30,966 nt of DNA from Planctomycetaceae bacterium (GTDB lineage Bacteria > Planctomycetota > Planctomycetia > Pirellulales > Pirellulaceae), in the NCBI GenBank assembly GCA_018658605.1, contig JABHUV010000222.1, forward strand, positions 1 through 30,966, read 5' to 3'. Shown here piece after piece: positions 23,772 through 30,966 of the stretch. Numbering within the stretch: position 1 is the stretch's first letter; each line of letters opens with the position of its first letter. The position numbers and the translations under genes were made by a program. The notes beneath the pieces are model-generated. The model saw only the letters and a program-made list of their open reading frames with translations, had not been told where the DNA came from and did not search any database.

Positions 23772-24308
23772 TTATTTGTAAAGATCGTAGTCGTCGCAGT
23801 GGCGGGCTAGGACTTCGTGGGGATCTAAGTTAAATAGAACGTCTCCGCGAGTGTTCCAATTCTCACCATCATAGAAGAATATGGCCGTCGCAATACGGGC
23901 GTTGCCCACGGCCTCCACATCTTCCATCGGACCGCCGGGAATCGCATCGAAGTGGATCACCGTGGAAAGTAACGCATGTAAGTTTGCCGATTGTTTCTCG
24001 ATTGCCCAGATTGTCGTTTCGTCAAACTTGCAACTCTTCCATGTGAGCCCTTTAGGTTTCCCGGATTGCGAGACAATGGAGAGAAAACGCTGCTGTAGTG
24101 TGGGTTGGTTATCAACAAATGCAGTTTGTTGAGTAGCGTACTGTTCTGCGGTTAGCGGTTCATTGGGAACGCTGTTTCCGCGGTTGGATTCAACAACTTT
24201 CACCGAGGAGCGTTTGCGGCGGACAAAAATTACCAGAGCAACGAACAGGTAGAGCAGCACTACCGCGAACCCACAAACAGTCATCGGAATAACTATACCG
24301 TTAGACAT
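23772..24308 (-). CDS. Membrane-anchored hypothetical protein
   Basis: A 178-residue protein of unknown function. Residues 5-29 form a transmembrane helix (VIPMTVCGFAVVLLYLFVALVIF) followed by a basic stop-transfer RRKR, so the remainder is probably cytoplasmic. After a polar linker, residues 84-178 form an alpha/beta domain with KGLTWKSCKFD, LHALLSTVIHFDAIPGG, MEDVEAVGNARIATAIFFYDG and FNLDPHEVLARH. I believe this pattern recurs in planctomycete proteins, but I cannot name a family. It starts 25 nt after the stop of the 1004-residue gene on the same strand and is probably its operon partner. Confidence 0.72.
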   Translation of the reverse strand: MSNGIVIPMTVCGFAVVLLYLFVALVIFVRRKRSSVKVVESNRGNSVPNEPLTAEQYATQQTAFVDNQPTLQQRFLSIVSQSGKPKGLTWKSCKFDETTIWAIEKQSANLHALLSTVIHFDAIPGGPMEDVEAVGNARIATAIFFYDGENWNTRGDVLFNLDPHEVLARHCDDYDLYK

Positions 24309-24333
24309 TCGACCCCGATCTTACCGTGCGCTA

Positions 24334-27300
24334 CTAGTTTGGTGAAACATTTTCGTAGTTATGGGCTTTTTGTAGATAGGACATGAAAGCATTGGAAATT
24401 AGCCCCATGGTTCCAGGAGCTTGTTGCGTACCGCGGTACATCGTGTCTGTCGCACCGGCATTCATGAATTGGCTGAATGCGCCCGGCCCCAGAGTTCCAG
24501 ATCGCACATATTGAATGAGCGTACCAAAGCCTTCAATGGAGTTTTCCTTGGCAGTCCCGTCTGGATCTGTTGGGGGTGGCGCAATCGCTTCGATTTTACG
24601 AACGAGGTACACATATCGATTGGTTGAATCCGAAATAACAGTTGGCGCGCCACCGACGGTTAATTGATTGAAAATACGATTAGCCGCGGACGGTGTATTT
24701 CCTTCACGGTCATATATATCCGGAATCTGTCGCGCGATATGCTTCGCATCCTCCTGCGTAGCGGTGGCATTTTCGGCCTGGTGTTTCTCAGACAATTCTT
24801 TGTAAATTGCATTGGCTTCAGGCACCATTTGCATTCCCCCCCCCATGCCGCCCGTAGTTCCGGCCCGCAGGACCGAGGTCGGTGTTGTGGTGAAAGGTTG
24901 TTTGCCGGCCTCAGTTGCGAGTGCAGATAGTGACGCAGTATTGTCGCCATTTTTCGCATATTGTTCAACTAACCGCCCGGCCTTGGCGAGTGCATCCTCC
25001 TTGGCCTTGGCTCGTCGCCATCCAGCAATCAAGTTTTTCTTAACTTCCGGATTGTCTAAGGTGATTTCATCAAATGAAGTCGAAAGTGTTTCGTTAATCT
25101 GCCAATAGGCAAACGTATACGTCGTTCCAAATTCACCTGATTCCTTGTCTTGAACTTCAAAAAATCGGCTCGTTGCAAAGAGTGTTTGAGTTGGGGGTGG
25201 TGTTCCCGGTTGGTTGTGAACGTTATAGGCAGTACGCACTAGCTTATGCCAGCTAACGGCGTGTTCATTAAATCCACCGTAGGGATTTTCGTTTATGGGT
25301 TGTTCGTATCCGAACGAGCTGGAACTTGGATTGCGCTGTGAGATCATTGGGCCGTGAACCGCGGATATTAGCGGAGACGTATGGAGCTCAATAAATACAG
25401 GTGGTGCAACGTCGTCATTATTTCCGTCATCTGGCGCAACAGCAGAATCGCTCTCTCGCTCATCGTCGTCAGTTTCCTCGTCGTTGCAACCGTCATTAGC
25501 GTTTGGTGCCGGCGCGGAATCAGTTATGGGAGCCGCTTCCATGCATTCCTTGCTTAGGCGGTTGTTGATTTCCACAGCGATAGCAGCCATGTGTGTGTCG
25601 GCAGCCTCGACGAAACCTTTTGCGACGGTCGTTTGGGATTTGTTAATGGCGTCATAAACTGTTTCAAAGTTAGTTTTGTCGGTGTCGCCATATTTCGAAT
25701 CAGCATAGGCCGCAACTGCTAATTTAATAGCCTCCATTTCGACATCAATCAACGCATGCACTCGAGTCGGGACGTTTGTGCGGATGTAATCTTCACGCAC
25801 CTTGTCGCGAGCTTCTTCAAAAGGTTGAGCGATAAATGGAGCTGGCTCTGGCGGAGTATTGGGATCTACCAAACTGGCTGGATCCACGTTTGGTTCTAGC
25901 GGAATAGGTGTGTCCAAACCGGAGAGGTCTTCGGGCGTTTCAGATGCGTCGCCGCTAGTACCTTCATCTTCGGACGCGTCACCGTCAGCAGGGTCATCCG
26001 CGGTCGGTTCATCGTCAGTTGCTGGGGGTTCGGTGGCTTGTTCGGTTGCATCCTGAACCAGACAACCATCGGCGGACTCAGGCTCAACAGCGGTTTTCGC
26101 GGGTTCATCGGTGTTTTTTTCCGGAGTCTCGTCTTTTACATCCCCATTTGACTCGACTTCGTCTGCGGTAGCATCCTTTTCTGAATCGCCTTCTGTTTCA
26201 GCGCCCTCCACAGATTCACGTTCAGCCTGTGTGTTGATGTCGTCGAGGGTTTTTTCCGGCGCGGGATAGGTTTCGATGTTCTTGTTGTAGTATTCAAGTA
26301 ATACATCGTCATTGTTCGCAATATGGTCTTTAATCTGTTTGGTAGCAAGTGTTTCGAACGCACTATGGTTAATAGCAAGGAATTGATATTGATATTTGGT
26401 AGGCGTGCGCGCCCCGTCGCTGCGATAGATCGCGTCATCGATTTGAATCCCTGATGTTGGCGTAAGGCCCGAATCATCGACGAGATCTTCGCGACGGGCG
26501 TCGAGCAACTCTTTAAGTTCTTCGGGATTTGGTTCGTCAGTGACGGTTGAGGCATCAACGGCAACGGTAAGTATTTCAAATTGATGCTGATCTGTGAGAA
26601 GCTTATAGCTTGCCCAACGGTCGGAAATTGATGGAGCCTGGGGAACACCCAGTGAGCCCATCTGCGCCAGTCGCCTAGCAGAAATGATCTTCGCTAGTAA
26701 TTCTAGAATCCGTCGTTTTGAAGCGGCATCTCCGATAGTGGAATCCTGAGCCGCCTTGACTTGTTCGGGGGTGTTCTTTTGCGAGATGTTTTTCAGGTAC
26801 GCGTCTGCTTGCTCGGTGGTCACGCCCATGCTGTATTGGTTGGCAATACTTGAAAGAAAGGTAAGGTCTACGGGATGGATTGGTTGATATCCGATAGCTA
26901 AGGGATCGATTCCAGAGAAATCGCCATTTTGGTCATTGCGAAAAGCGTTTTGAGATAGGGTGGCAATAAACTGTTGTAGGTCCTGCGAACGATTTTGAAG
27001 ATTGATCGCCTCGGTGTCGGTAACTGAAACATTACCGCTAGCGGTCGTCCATTTTGCCAATGAGTCGCCATTACCTCGGAATTCGCCCTGATCGGGACCA
27101 CCTTGAATGGCCGCATAATACGCCGGGCCTATGACAAATGCGAGTACGGCAATCACGGTGAGCACAGAGTAAGCAATAGTTTTGTGTTTTGTTACAACCG
27201 CAAACATCGAAGGACCTTCAAAAGTCCCAGCCTTCTTTTGTGCGTCAATACGATCTTGACGTTGCTGGTCCTGGGCCTTTTTTATTTTGTCTAGTTGATC

Positions 27301-27348
27301 GCCTTTATTTCGGCCGTAAACTCGATTTGGACGCTTGGATTTTGCCAT
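24334..27348 (-). CDS. Large membrane-anchored protein, possibly PpiD/SurA-like periplasmic chaperone
   Basis: A 1004-residue protein. The N-terminal 57 residues are strongly basic (many K/R/Q) and presumably cytoplasmic. One transmembrane helix follows at about 58-80 (IAYSVLTVIAVLAFVIGPAYYAA); the rest should be periplasmic. Residues 105-270 are helical with a pattern like the N-terminal domain of SurA/PpiD (VTDTEAINLQNRSQDLQQFI; TEQADAYLKNIS). A long low-complexity D/E/T/P/A-rich stretch at about 360-490 is followed by helices, a second acidic patch (about 620-650), and a C-terminal alpha/beta region ending in ISDSTNRYVYLVRKIEAIAPP, which resembles the close of a peptidyl-prolyl-isomerase-type domain. 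The overall architecture suggests a PpiD-like folding factor; no clear parvulin active site is visible, so this is a hypothesis. Confidence 0.62.
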   Translation of the reverse strand: MAKSKRPNRVYGRNKGDQLDKIKKAQDQQRQDRIDAQKKAGTFEGPSMFAVVTKHKTIAYSVLTVIAVLAFVIGPAYYAAIQGGPDQGEFRGNGDSLAKWTTASGNVSVTDTEAINLQNRSQDLQQFIATLSQNAFRNDQNGDFSGIDPLAIGYQPIHPVDLTFLSSIANQYSMGVTTEQADAYLKNISQKNTPEQVKAAQDSTIGDAASKRRILELLAKIISARRLAQMGSLGVPQAPSISDRWASYKLLTDQHQFEILTVAVDASTVTDEPNPEELKELLDARREDLVDDSGLTPTSGIQIDDAIYRSDGARTPTKYQYQFLAINHSAFETLATKQIKDHIANNDDVLLEYYNKNIETYPAPEKTLDDINTQAERESVEGAETEGDSEKDATADEVESNGDVKDETPEKNTDEPAKTAVEPESADGCLVQDATEQATEPPATDDEPTADDPADGDASEDEGTSGDASETPEDLSGLDTPIPLEPNVDPASLVDPNTPPEPAPFIAQPFEEARDKVREDYIRTNVPTRVHALIDVEMEAIKLAVAAYADSKYGDTDKTNFETVYDAINKSQTTVAKGFVEAADTHMAAIAVEINNRLSKECMEAAPITDSAPAPNANDGCNDEETDDDERESDSAVAPDDGNNDDVAPPVFIELHTSPLISAVHGPMISQRNPSSSSFGYEQPINENPYGGFNEHAVSWHKLVRTAYNVHNQPGTPPPTQTLFATSRFFEVQDKESGEFGTTYTFAYWQINETLSTSFDEITLDNPEVKKNLIAGWRRAKAKEDALAKAGRLVEQYAKNGDNTASLSALATEAGKQPFTTTPTSVLRAGTTGGMGGGMQMVPEANAIYKELSEKHQAENATATQEDAKHIARQIPDIYDREGNTPSAANRIFNQLTVGGAPTVISDSTNRYVYLVRKIEAIAPPPTDPDGTAKENSIEGFGTLIQYVRSGTLGPGAFSQFMNAGATDTMYRGTQQAPGTMGLISNAFMSYLQKAHNYENVSPN

Positions 27349-27946
27349 GGTGTGTCATTCCTAAGACGGAAAGATTTGGATTTTTACTTGAATGATTGAA
27401 AAATATGGTATTAATTGTCCATCAAAGAGGGAGGGCGTACTGCACTGTATCTGGAAGCAAATGAGCGAAATCGCGCATTCTTCCGTCAGTAAAGTAGCCA
27501 CCGTTAATGCCGTAACACAGTATTTTACGGGTTTTTATTGTTTGTTCAAACCCCAATGGTGACGCAATTAATTCACAGTATACCGTCAATGTTAGCACTG
27601 CGGTTAGTGGGGTTACCGACATTTTGGTGGTTCCTAGGGTTGTAATTATACCGCCGTCGCTGAAGACGTTAGCTGTAGAATTCGCCATGCTGGGCTCAAG
27701 AAAAACAGTCGAATATGCAGATAATACTATCAAACGCAGTTTTAACGTAACTAGCCAATGTAGTTAACGAATAATAAATGATTGGTTTGTTGTCGGTGAC
27801 ATTACGCGGGCGAAAATATTTTACTCCCTTTCGTCTAGGCAATTGCGTATATATAGAAGCGTGGTTATTGTAAGACCGCAACGTAATTTCAAATAATCGG
27901 ACATCGCACAAATAGTTCACATAGTTCAGAGCATAGATTATCGACC
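27349..27946. other. 598-bp intergenic region upstream of topA
   Basis: Divergent region between the 1004-residue gene (minus) and topA (plus). It is AT-rich. The longest open frame is a 103-codon stretch on the minus strand (27422-27733) with an internal Met and a hydrophobic segment (MSVTPLTAVLTLTVYC) that could be a short secreted protein, but I see no family match or Shine-Dalgarno site. TATATA at 27850-27855 may be part of the topA promoter; the -35 is not clear. Confidence 0.4.
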
Positions 27947-30709
27947 ATGAGTAAGCATCTTGTTATCGTTGAATCACCAGCGAAGGTTAAAACGATATCT
28001 CGTTTTTTAGGTGATGATTATGTAGTTGAAGCGAGTATCGGGCACCTGGTGGATTTGCCACCACGTAACCCTAAAGGTGTGAAGGCCCCTGTGCCCGGAC
28101 TAGACTTGGATGATAATTTCAAGCCAACATACGTGACGATCAAGGGTAAGAATAAACAACTCGCCAAACTAAAGAAGGCGGGCAAAGAAGCAGATACGAT
28201 TTGGATGGCAACTGACCTTGATCGTGAGGGCGAGGCAATCGCGTGGTTGTTGGCCGAAGCGATGCAGGCCGACGACAGCAAATTGCGACGTGTGGTTTTT
28301 AACGAGATTACCAAAAGCGCGATTCTAGAAGCGTTCGAAAATCCAGGCACCATTGATATGGCGAAAGTGAATGCTCAACAGGCACGCCGTTTTCTCGATC
28401 GCATTGTGGGATACCAAGTGTCACCGTTGCTGTGGCGCAAGGTTGCAGGAAAATTAAGTGCCGGACGAGTACAAAGTGTCGCCGTACGTTTGATTGTTGA
28501 ACGTGAAATGGAAATACGCGCGCATATTCCCAATGAATCTTGGCAACTAACCGCGAACTTAGCGATGGATCCATCTCAAGCAGAAGGCCTGATGGCGACT
28601 TGGACAGATTTTATGGCCACGCTAGACGAAAAAGAAAAGGCGCCGACTAAGAAACGTCAAAATGCTTGGCTCGCCCAACACGCAAGTCTTAAGACCGAGT
28701 TGTTGAGCATTGGGGGCGAGAGGTTTTCAGTTACTTGCGCGTCTGACGACCCTCAGGATCTGTCCGCCGAGATAACGGCGGTTTCCGAGGCAGTGGGGAT
28801 GGTTAACGTGCGAGTCGAGACGACAGAAGATCCAGATGGAAAAGGCCCTGCCAAATTCAAACGCGAAGTATTCGGCGATATTGATACTGTCGCTCGCTAT
28901 AAAGTCGATTCGATTGAAACAAAGCCAACAACCAAAAAACCGGATGCTCCCTTTATAACCAGTACACTTCAAGTCACGGCATCGAATGTCTATGGTTTCA
29001 CTGCGAGTCGCACGATGCGGATTGCACAGAAACTCTATGAGGGTCTAAATATTCCCGGCGAAGGTCATGTTGGTCTAATCACTTACATGCGTACGGATTC
29101 AACCGTGATTTCCAAGGAGGCGATTTCGCGAGTGCGTGAACATATTACGGATACGTGTGGACCTGAGTATTTGCCGGAGAAACCTAATTACTATGGTTCT
29201 TCTAACAAGAACGCACAGGAAGCTCACGAAGCGATTCGCCCGACCTATATGCATCTTACGCCAGAAAAAGTCGCTAGTTCGCTCGACGAAGAACAGTTGA
29301 AACTTTACCGTTTAATCTATAACCGCTTTAGTGGTTGCCAGATGACTAAAGCTCGCTGGAAAGTCACGACCGTGCAACTAAAACGTTCGGACAAAGACAC
29401 CGGCGCTGTTCTTAAGGTCACCGGGCGCATCCTCGACTTCGATGGTTTTTACAAAGCGACGGGTGTTCCTACGGCTAGTGATGAGCAGACGTTACCCGCG
29501 TTGAGTCAAGGAATGGAAATGGCACCATTTTCTATCGACCCGCGACAAAAGCTGTCAGCTCCACCATCCCGCTTTAATGAAGGCTCGCTTGTCAAGAAAC
29601 TGGAGTCTGAAGAGATTGGGCGGCCTAGTACGTACGCCGCAATCATTCGCACAATCCAAGACCGAAATTACGTGGAAAAACGAGGCAATCGTTTCTTTGC
29701 AACGGACTTGGGTGAAGTGGTGACTGAAAAACTAATTCAAGGTTTTCCCGGTATCATGGATCTGGGTTACACAAAATGGATGGAATCGCAACTGGACTTA
29801 ATCGAAGACGGTAGTTGCGAATGGACGGCGTTTATGCACGAATTCTATGGGGAATTCCGTAAGGATTTGGATACCGCTCATGAGAACATGACGCACGCGA
29901 AAGCGGAAACAGAACTCGCGCCGGAAGAATATAAGTGTCCCGACTGCGGAAAACGCACAGAATATCGATTTGGCCGTAACGGCCGGTTCCTGAGTTGTAC
30001 TGGGTTTAGAGTACCACCAGTCAAGATTGACATCCCTTGTATTGGCTGTGGACTGGCGGAGATGGGAGTCAATAAAGGAAAAACGGCGCGTTCTCGACCT
30101 TTCCTTACGTGTTTTGAGTGTGAGCAGAAGACGACATATTCAAAATTGAACGATGAAGATAAAGCACGAATTGTAATCATTGCTGACGCAATGGAAGTCG
30201 GTTGTAAATACGCTGCGCCGATCGACCATGAAGGCCGTCCTGTTAATCCGGAAATGACCAATATTGCTTGTCCAGTATGTAGTGACCCGATGGAAAAACG
30301 CAAGAGTCGGTTTGGTTTGTTCTTGAGTTGCGGCAAATACCCCGATTGCAAAGGCGTTGTTAATTTAGACAAAAAGAATGGAGGCGTCGCGCCCCCGAAA
30401 ACACCACCGCTTGCAACCGATATCGAATGTAATAAATGTGATTCGCACCTCAATTTACGCAATGGTGCTCGTGGACCGTGGCTGGGTTGCGCCAAGTTCC
30501 CCAAGTGCCGCGGACGTGGTGCGTGGAAGAAACTTGAAGACGACGTGCGTAACAAGTGGGCTGCAGCGTTGGATAATCACGAAGCGGAAAATCCGCCTCC
30601 GATAATGCGAACGATAGAAGGCAAAGTGATCGAAGCTGGATATCTTCCGGAAACATTAGCAGATGATTTCGTAGCCGCTGGTGAAACTGATTCCACTGCA
30701 TCACGTTAA
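27947..30709 (+). CDS. topA: DNA topoisomerase I (type IA)
   Basis: A 920-residue enzyme that relaxes negative supercoils by transient single-strand breaks. The TOPRIM domain begins at the N-terminus (LVIVESPAK, catalytic Glu9) and has the TDLDREGEAIAW motif (Asp90, Asp92, Glu94). ARRFLDRIVGYQVSPLLW and SAGRVQSVAVRLIVERE mark domain IV. The nucleophile Tyr380 lies in GLITYMRTDST, and EAHEAIRPT and the GRPSTYA-IIRTIQDRNYV block are typical. About 665-875 holds four Cys-rich topoisomerase zinc-ribbon modules (CPDC, CIGC, CPVC, CNKC); the first has lost its fourth Cys (SCTGF instead of the usual SCxxxxxC). An insertion of about 50 residues around 210-275 is longer than in E. coli TopA. ATG 27947 is the natural start. 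Confidence 0.97.
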   Translation: MSKHLVIVESPAKVKTISRFLGDDYVVEASIGHLVDLPPRNPKGVKAPVPGLDLDDNFKPTYVTIKGKNKQLAKLKKAGKEADTIWMATDLDREGEAIAWLLAEAMQADDSKLRRVVFNEITKSAILEAFENPGTIDMAKVNAQQARRFLDRIVGYQVSPLLWRKVAGKLSAGRVQSVAVRLIVEREMEIRAHIPNESWQLTANLAMDPSQAEGLMATWTDFMATLDEKEKAPTKKRQNAWLAQHASLKTELLSIGGERFSVTCASDDPQDLSAEITAVSEAVGMVNVRVETTEDPDGKGPAKFKREVFGDIDTVARYKVDSIETKPTTKKPDAPFITSTLQVTASNVYGFTASRTMRIAQKLYEGLNIPGEGHVGLITYMRTDSTVISKEAISRVREHITDTCGPEYLPEKPNYYGSSNKNAQEAHEAIRPTYMHLTPEKVASSLDEEQLKLYRLIYNRFSGCQMTKARWKVTTVQLKRSDKDTGAVLKVTGRILDFDGFYKATGVPTASDEQTLPALSQGMEMAPFSIDPRQKLSAPPSRFNEGSLVKKLESEEIGRPSTYAAIIRTIQDRNYVEKRGNRFFATDLGEVVTEKLIQGFPGIMDLGYTKWMESQLDLIEDGSCEWTAFMHEFYGEFRKDLDTAHENMTHAKAETELAPEEYKCPDCGKRTEYRFGRNGRFLSCTGFRVPPVKIDIPCIGCGLAEMGVNKGKTARSRPFLTCFECEQKTTYSKLNDEDKARIVIIADAMEVGCKYAAPIDHEGRPVNPEMTNIACPVCSDPMEKRKSRFGLFLSCGKYPDCKGVVNLDKKNGGVAPPKTPPLATDIECNKCDSHLNLRNGARGPWLGCAKFPKCRGRGAWKKLEDDVRNKWAAALDNHEAENPPPIMRTIEGKVIEAGYLPETLADDFVAAGETDSTASR

Positions 30710-30770
30710 TGCTGATGCCAAGGCGTGAAGAGGCTTGCTTAGGGCGCAACCAGAGTCATACAGAGACACA

Positions 30771-30966
30771 TTAATCTTCACCGACAGCGATAGCGGTAGC
30801 GGTGGCGTGTGAACGGCAATGGGAAATCGAGATCAGCATGTCGGTGATGCCCAGTTCGTTACAGATCTCTTTGGCGGTGCCGTGAAGATATACGTTCGGT
30901 TTTCCACCAAGCTCTACTTTTACTTCGATATCGCGCCAGCGTATCCCGCGAGACCAGCCGGTACCC
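30771..30966 (-). CDS. acpS: Holo-[acyl-carrier-protein] synthase, C-terminal part (cut by window end)
   Basis: Only the last 64 or so codons are in the window. The minus-strand frame reads GIRWRDIEVKVELGGKPNV, then YLHGTAKEICNELGI, LISISHCRSHATATAIAVGED and a TAA stop. W-x-DIEV with GKP, and ISISHxxxxAxA(I/V)A, are the characteristic C-terminal blocks of AcpS-type 4'-phosphopantetheinyl transferases, which move phosphopantetheine from CoA to acyl carrier protein. The gene begins beyond the right edge and is convergent with topA, with 61 nt between the stop codons and no clear terminator there. Confidence 0.88.
   Translation of the reverse strand, partial: GTGWSRGIRWRDIEVKVELGGKPNVYLHGTAKEICNELGITDMLISISHCRSHATATAIAVGED

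Noticed and set aside
26136..26648. 170-codon minus-strand frame within the 1004-residue gene
   Set aside because: Out-of-frame shadow of the acidic linker region, low complexity, no plausible start signal.
29878..30555. 225-codon open frame antisense to topA
   Set aside because: It runs opposite the zinc-ribbon part of topA, which is clearly coding; the product is Ser/Arg/Pro-rich with no recognisable domain.
1..30966. CRISPR arrays, insertion sequences, integrases or phage genes
   Set aside because: No regularly spaced direct repeats outside the Calx-beta coding repeats, no transposase or integrase motifs, and no duplication next to the tRNA that would suggest an attachment site.

Overview
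The window looks like a chromosomal segment of a planctomycete, most likely a marine Pirellulales relative. The clues are a giant Calx-beta/dockerin surface protein, an OmpL-type BBP2 porin, a Cys-type sulfatase beside a Tat-exported esterase, paired M16 peptidases, and membrane-anchored proteins with planctomycete-style repeats and acidic linkers. Shine-Dalgarno sites are mostly weak. I see no CRISPR array, insertion sequence or phage gene. The genus is an inference; the phylum call is fairly firm.

Layout. 1-3784: 3' part of a Calx-beta/dockerin protein, closed by a strong terminator. 4150-5505: BBP2 porin, also with its own terminator. 5643-7010: DEAD-box RNA helicase, convergent with a secreted protein with a LecA-like fold (7013-7678). 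7752-9415 (minus): TVP38/DedA-type membrane protein overlapping pyrF. 9530-9604: tRNA-Pro(GGG). 9691-17246 (minus): a polysaccharide-type set (Tat alpha/beta hydrolase, SGNH hydrolase, sulfatase), then ndk, an M16 peptidase pair and a GNAT acetyltransferase. 17441-22540 (plus): the metal-uptake locus. 22553-27348 (minus): DUF2007 protein, endonuclease IV, and two membrane-anchored proteins, one of 1004 aa. 27947-30709: topA. 30771-30966 (minus): 3' end of acpS, cut by the window edge.

The most interesting system is 17441-22540. A near-consensus promoter sits between two TTTGRTTAATCAAA palindromes. It drives a TroA-type metal-binding protein, a small membrane-anchored protein of unknown function, an ABC ATPase, and a permease whose C-terminus carries a complete DtxR/MntR-like metalloregulator (winged helix, metal-binding dimerisation domain, SH3/FeoA-like domain). 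No free-standing regulator is visible in the window. A related inverted repeat precedes the upstream outer-membrane barrel gene at 17553. This suggests, as inference, a Mn/Fe/Zn regulon in which the permease itself is the sensor or repressor, and in which an outer-membrane protein is co-regulated with the importer.

All domain calls and residue alignments were made by eye from the sequence; no search or structure prediction was run.
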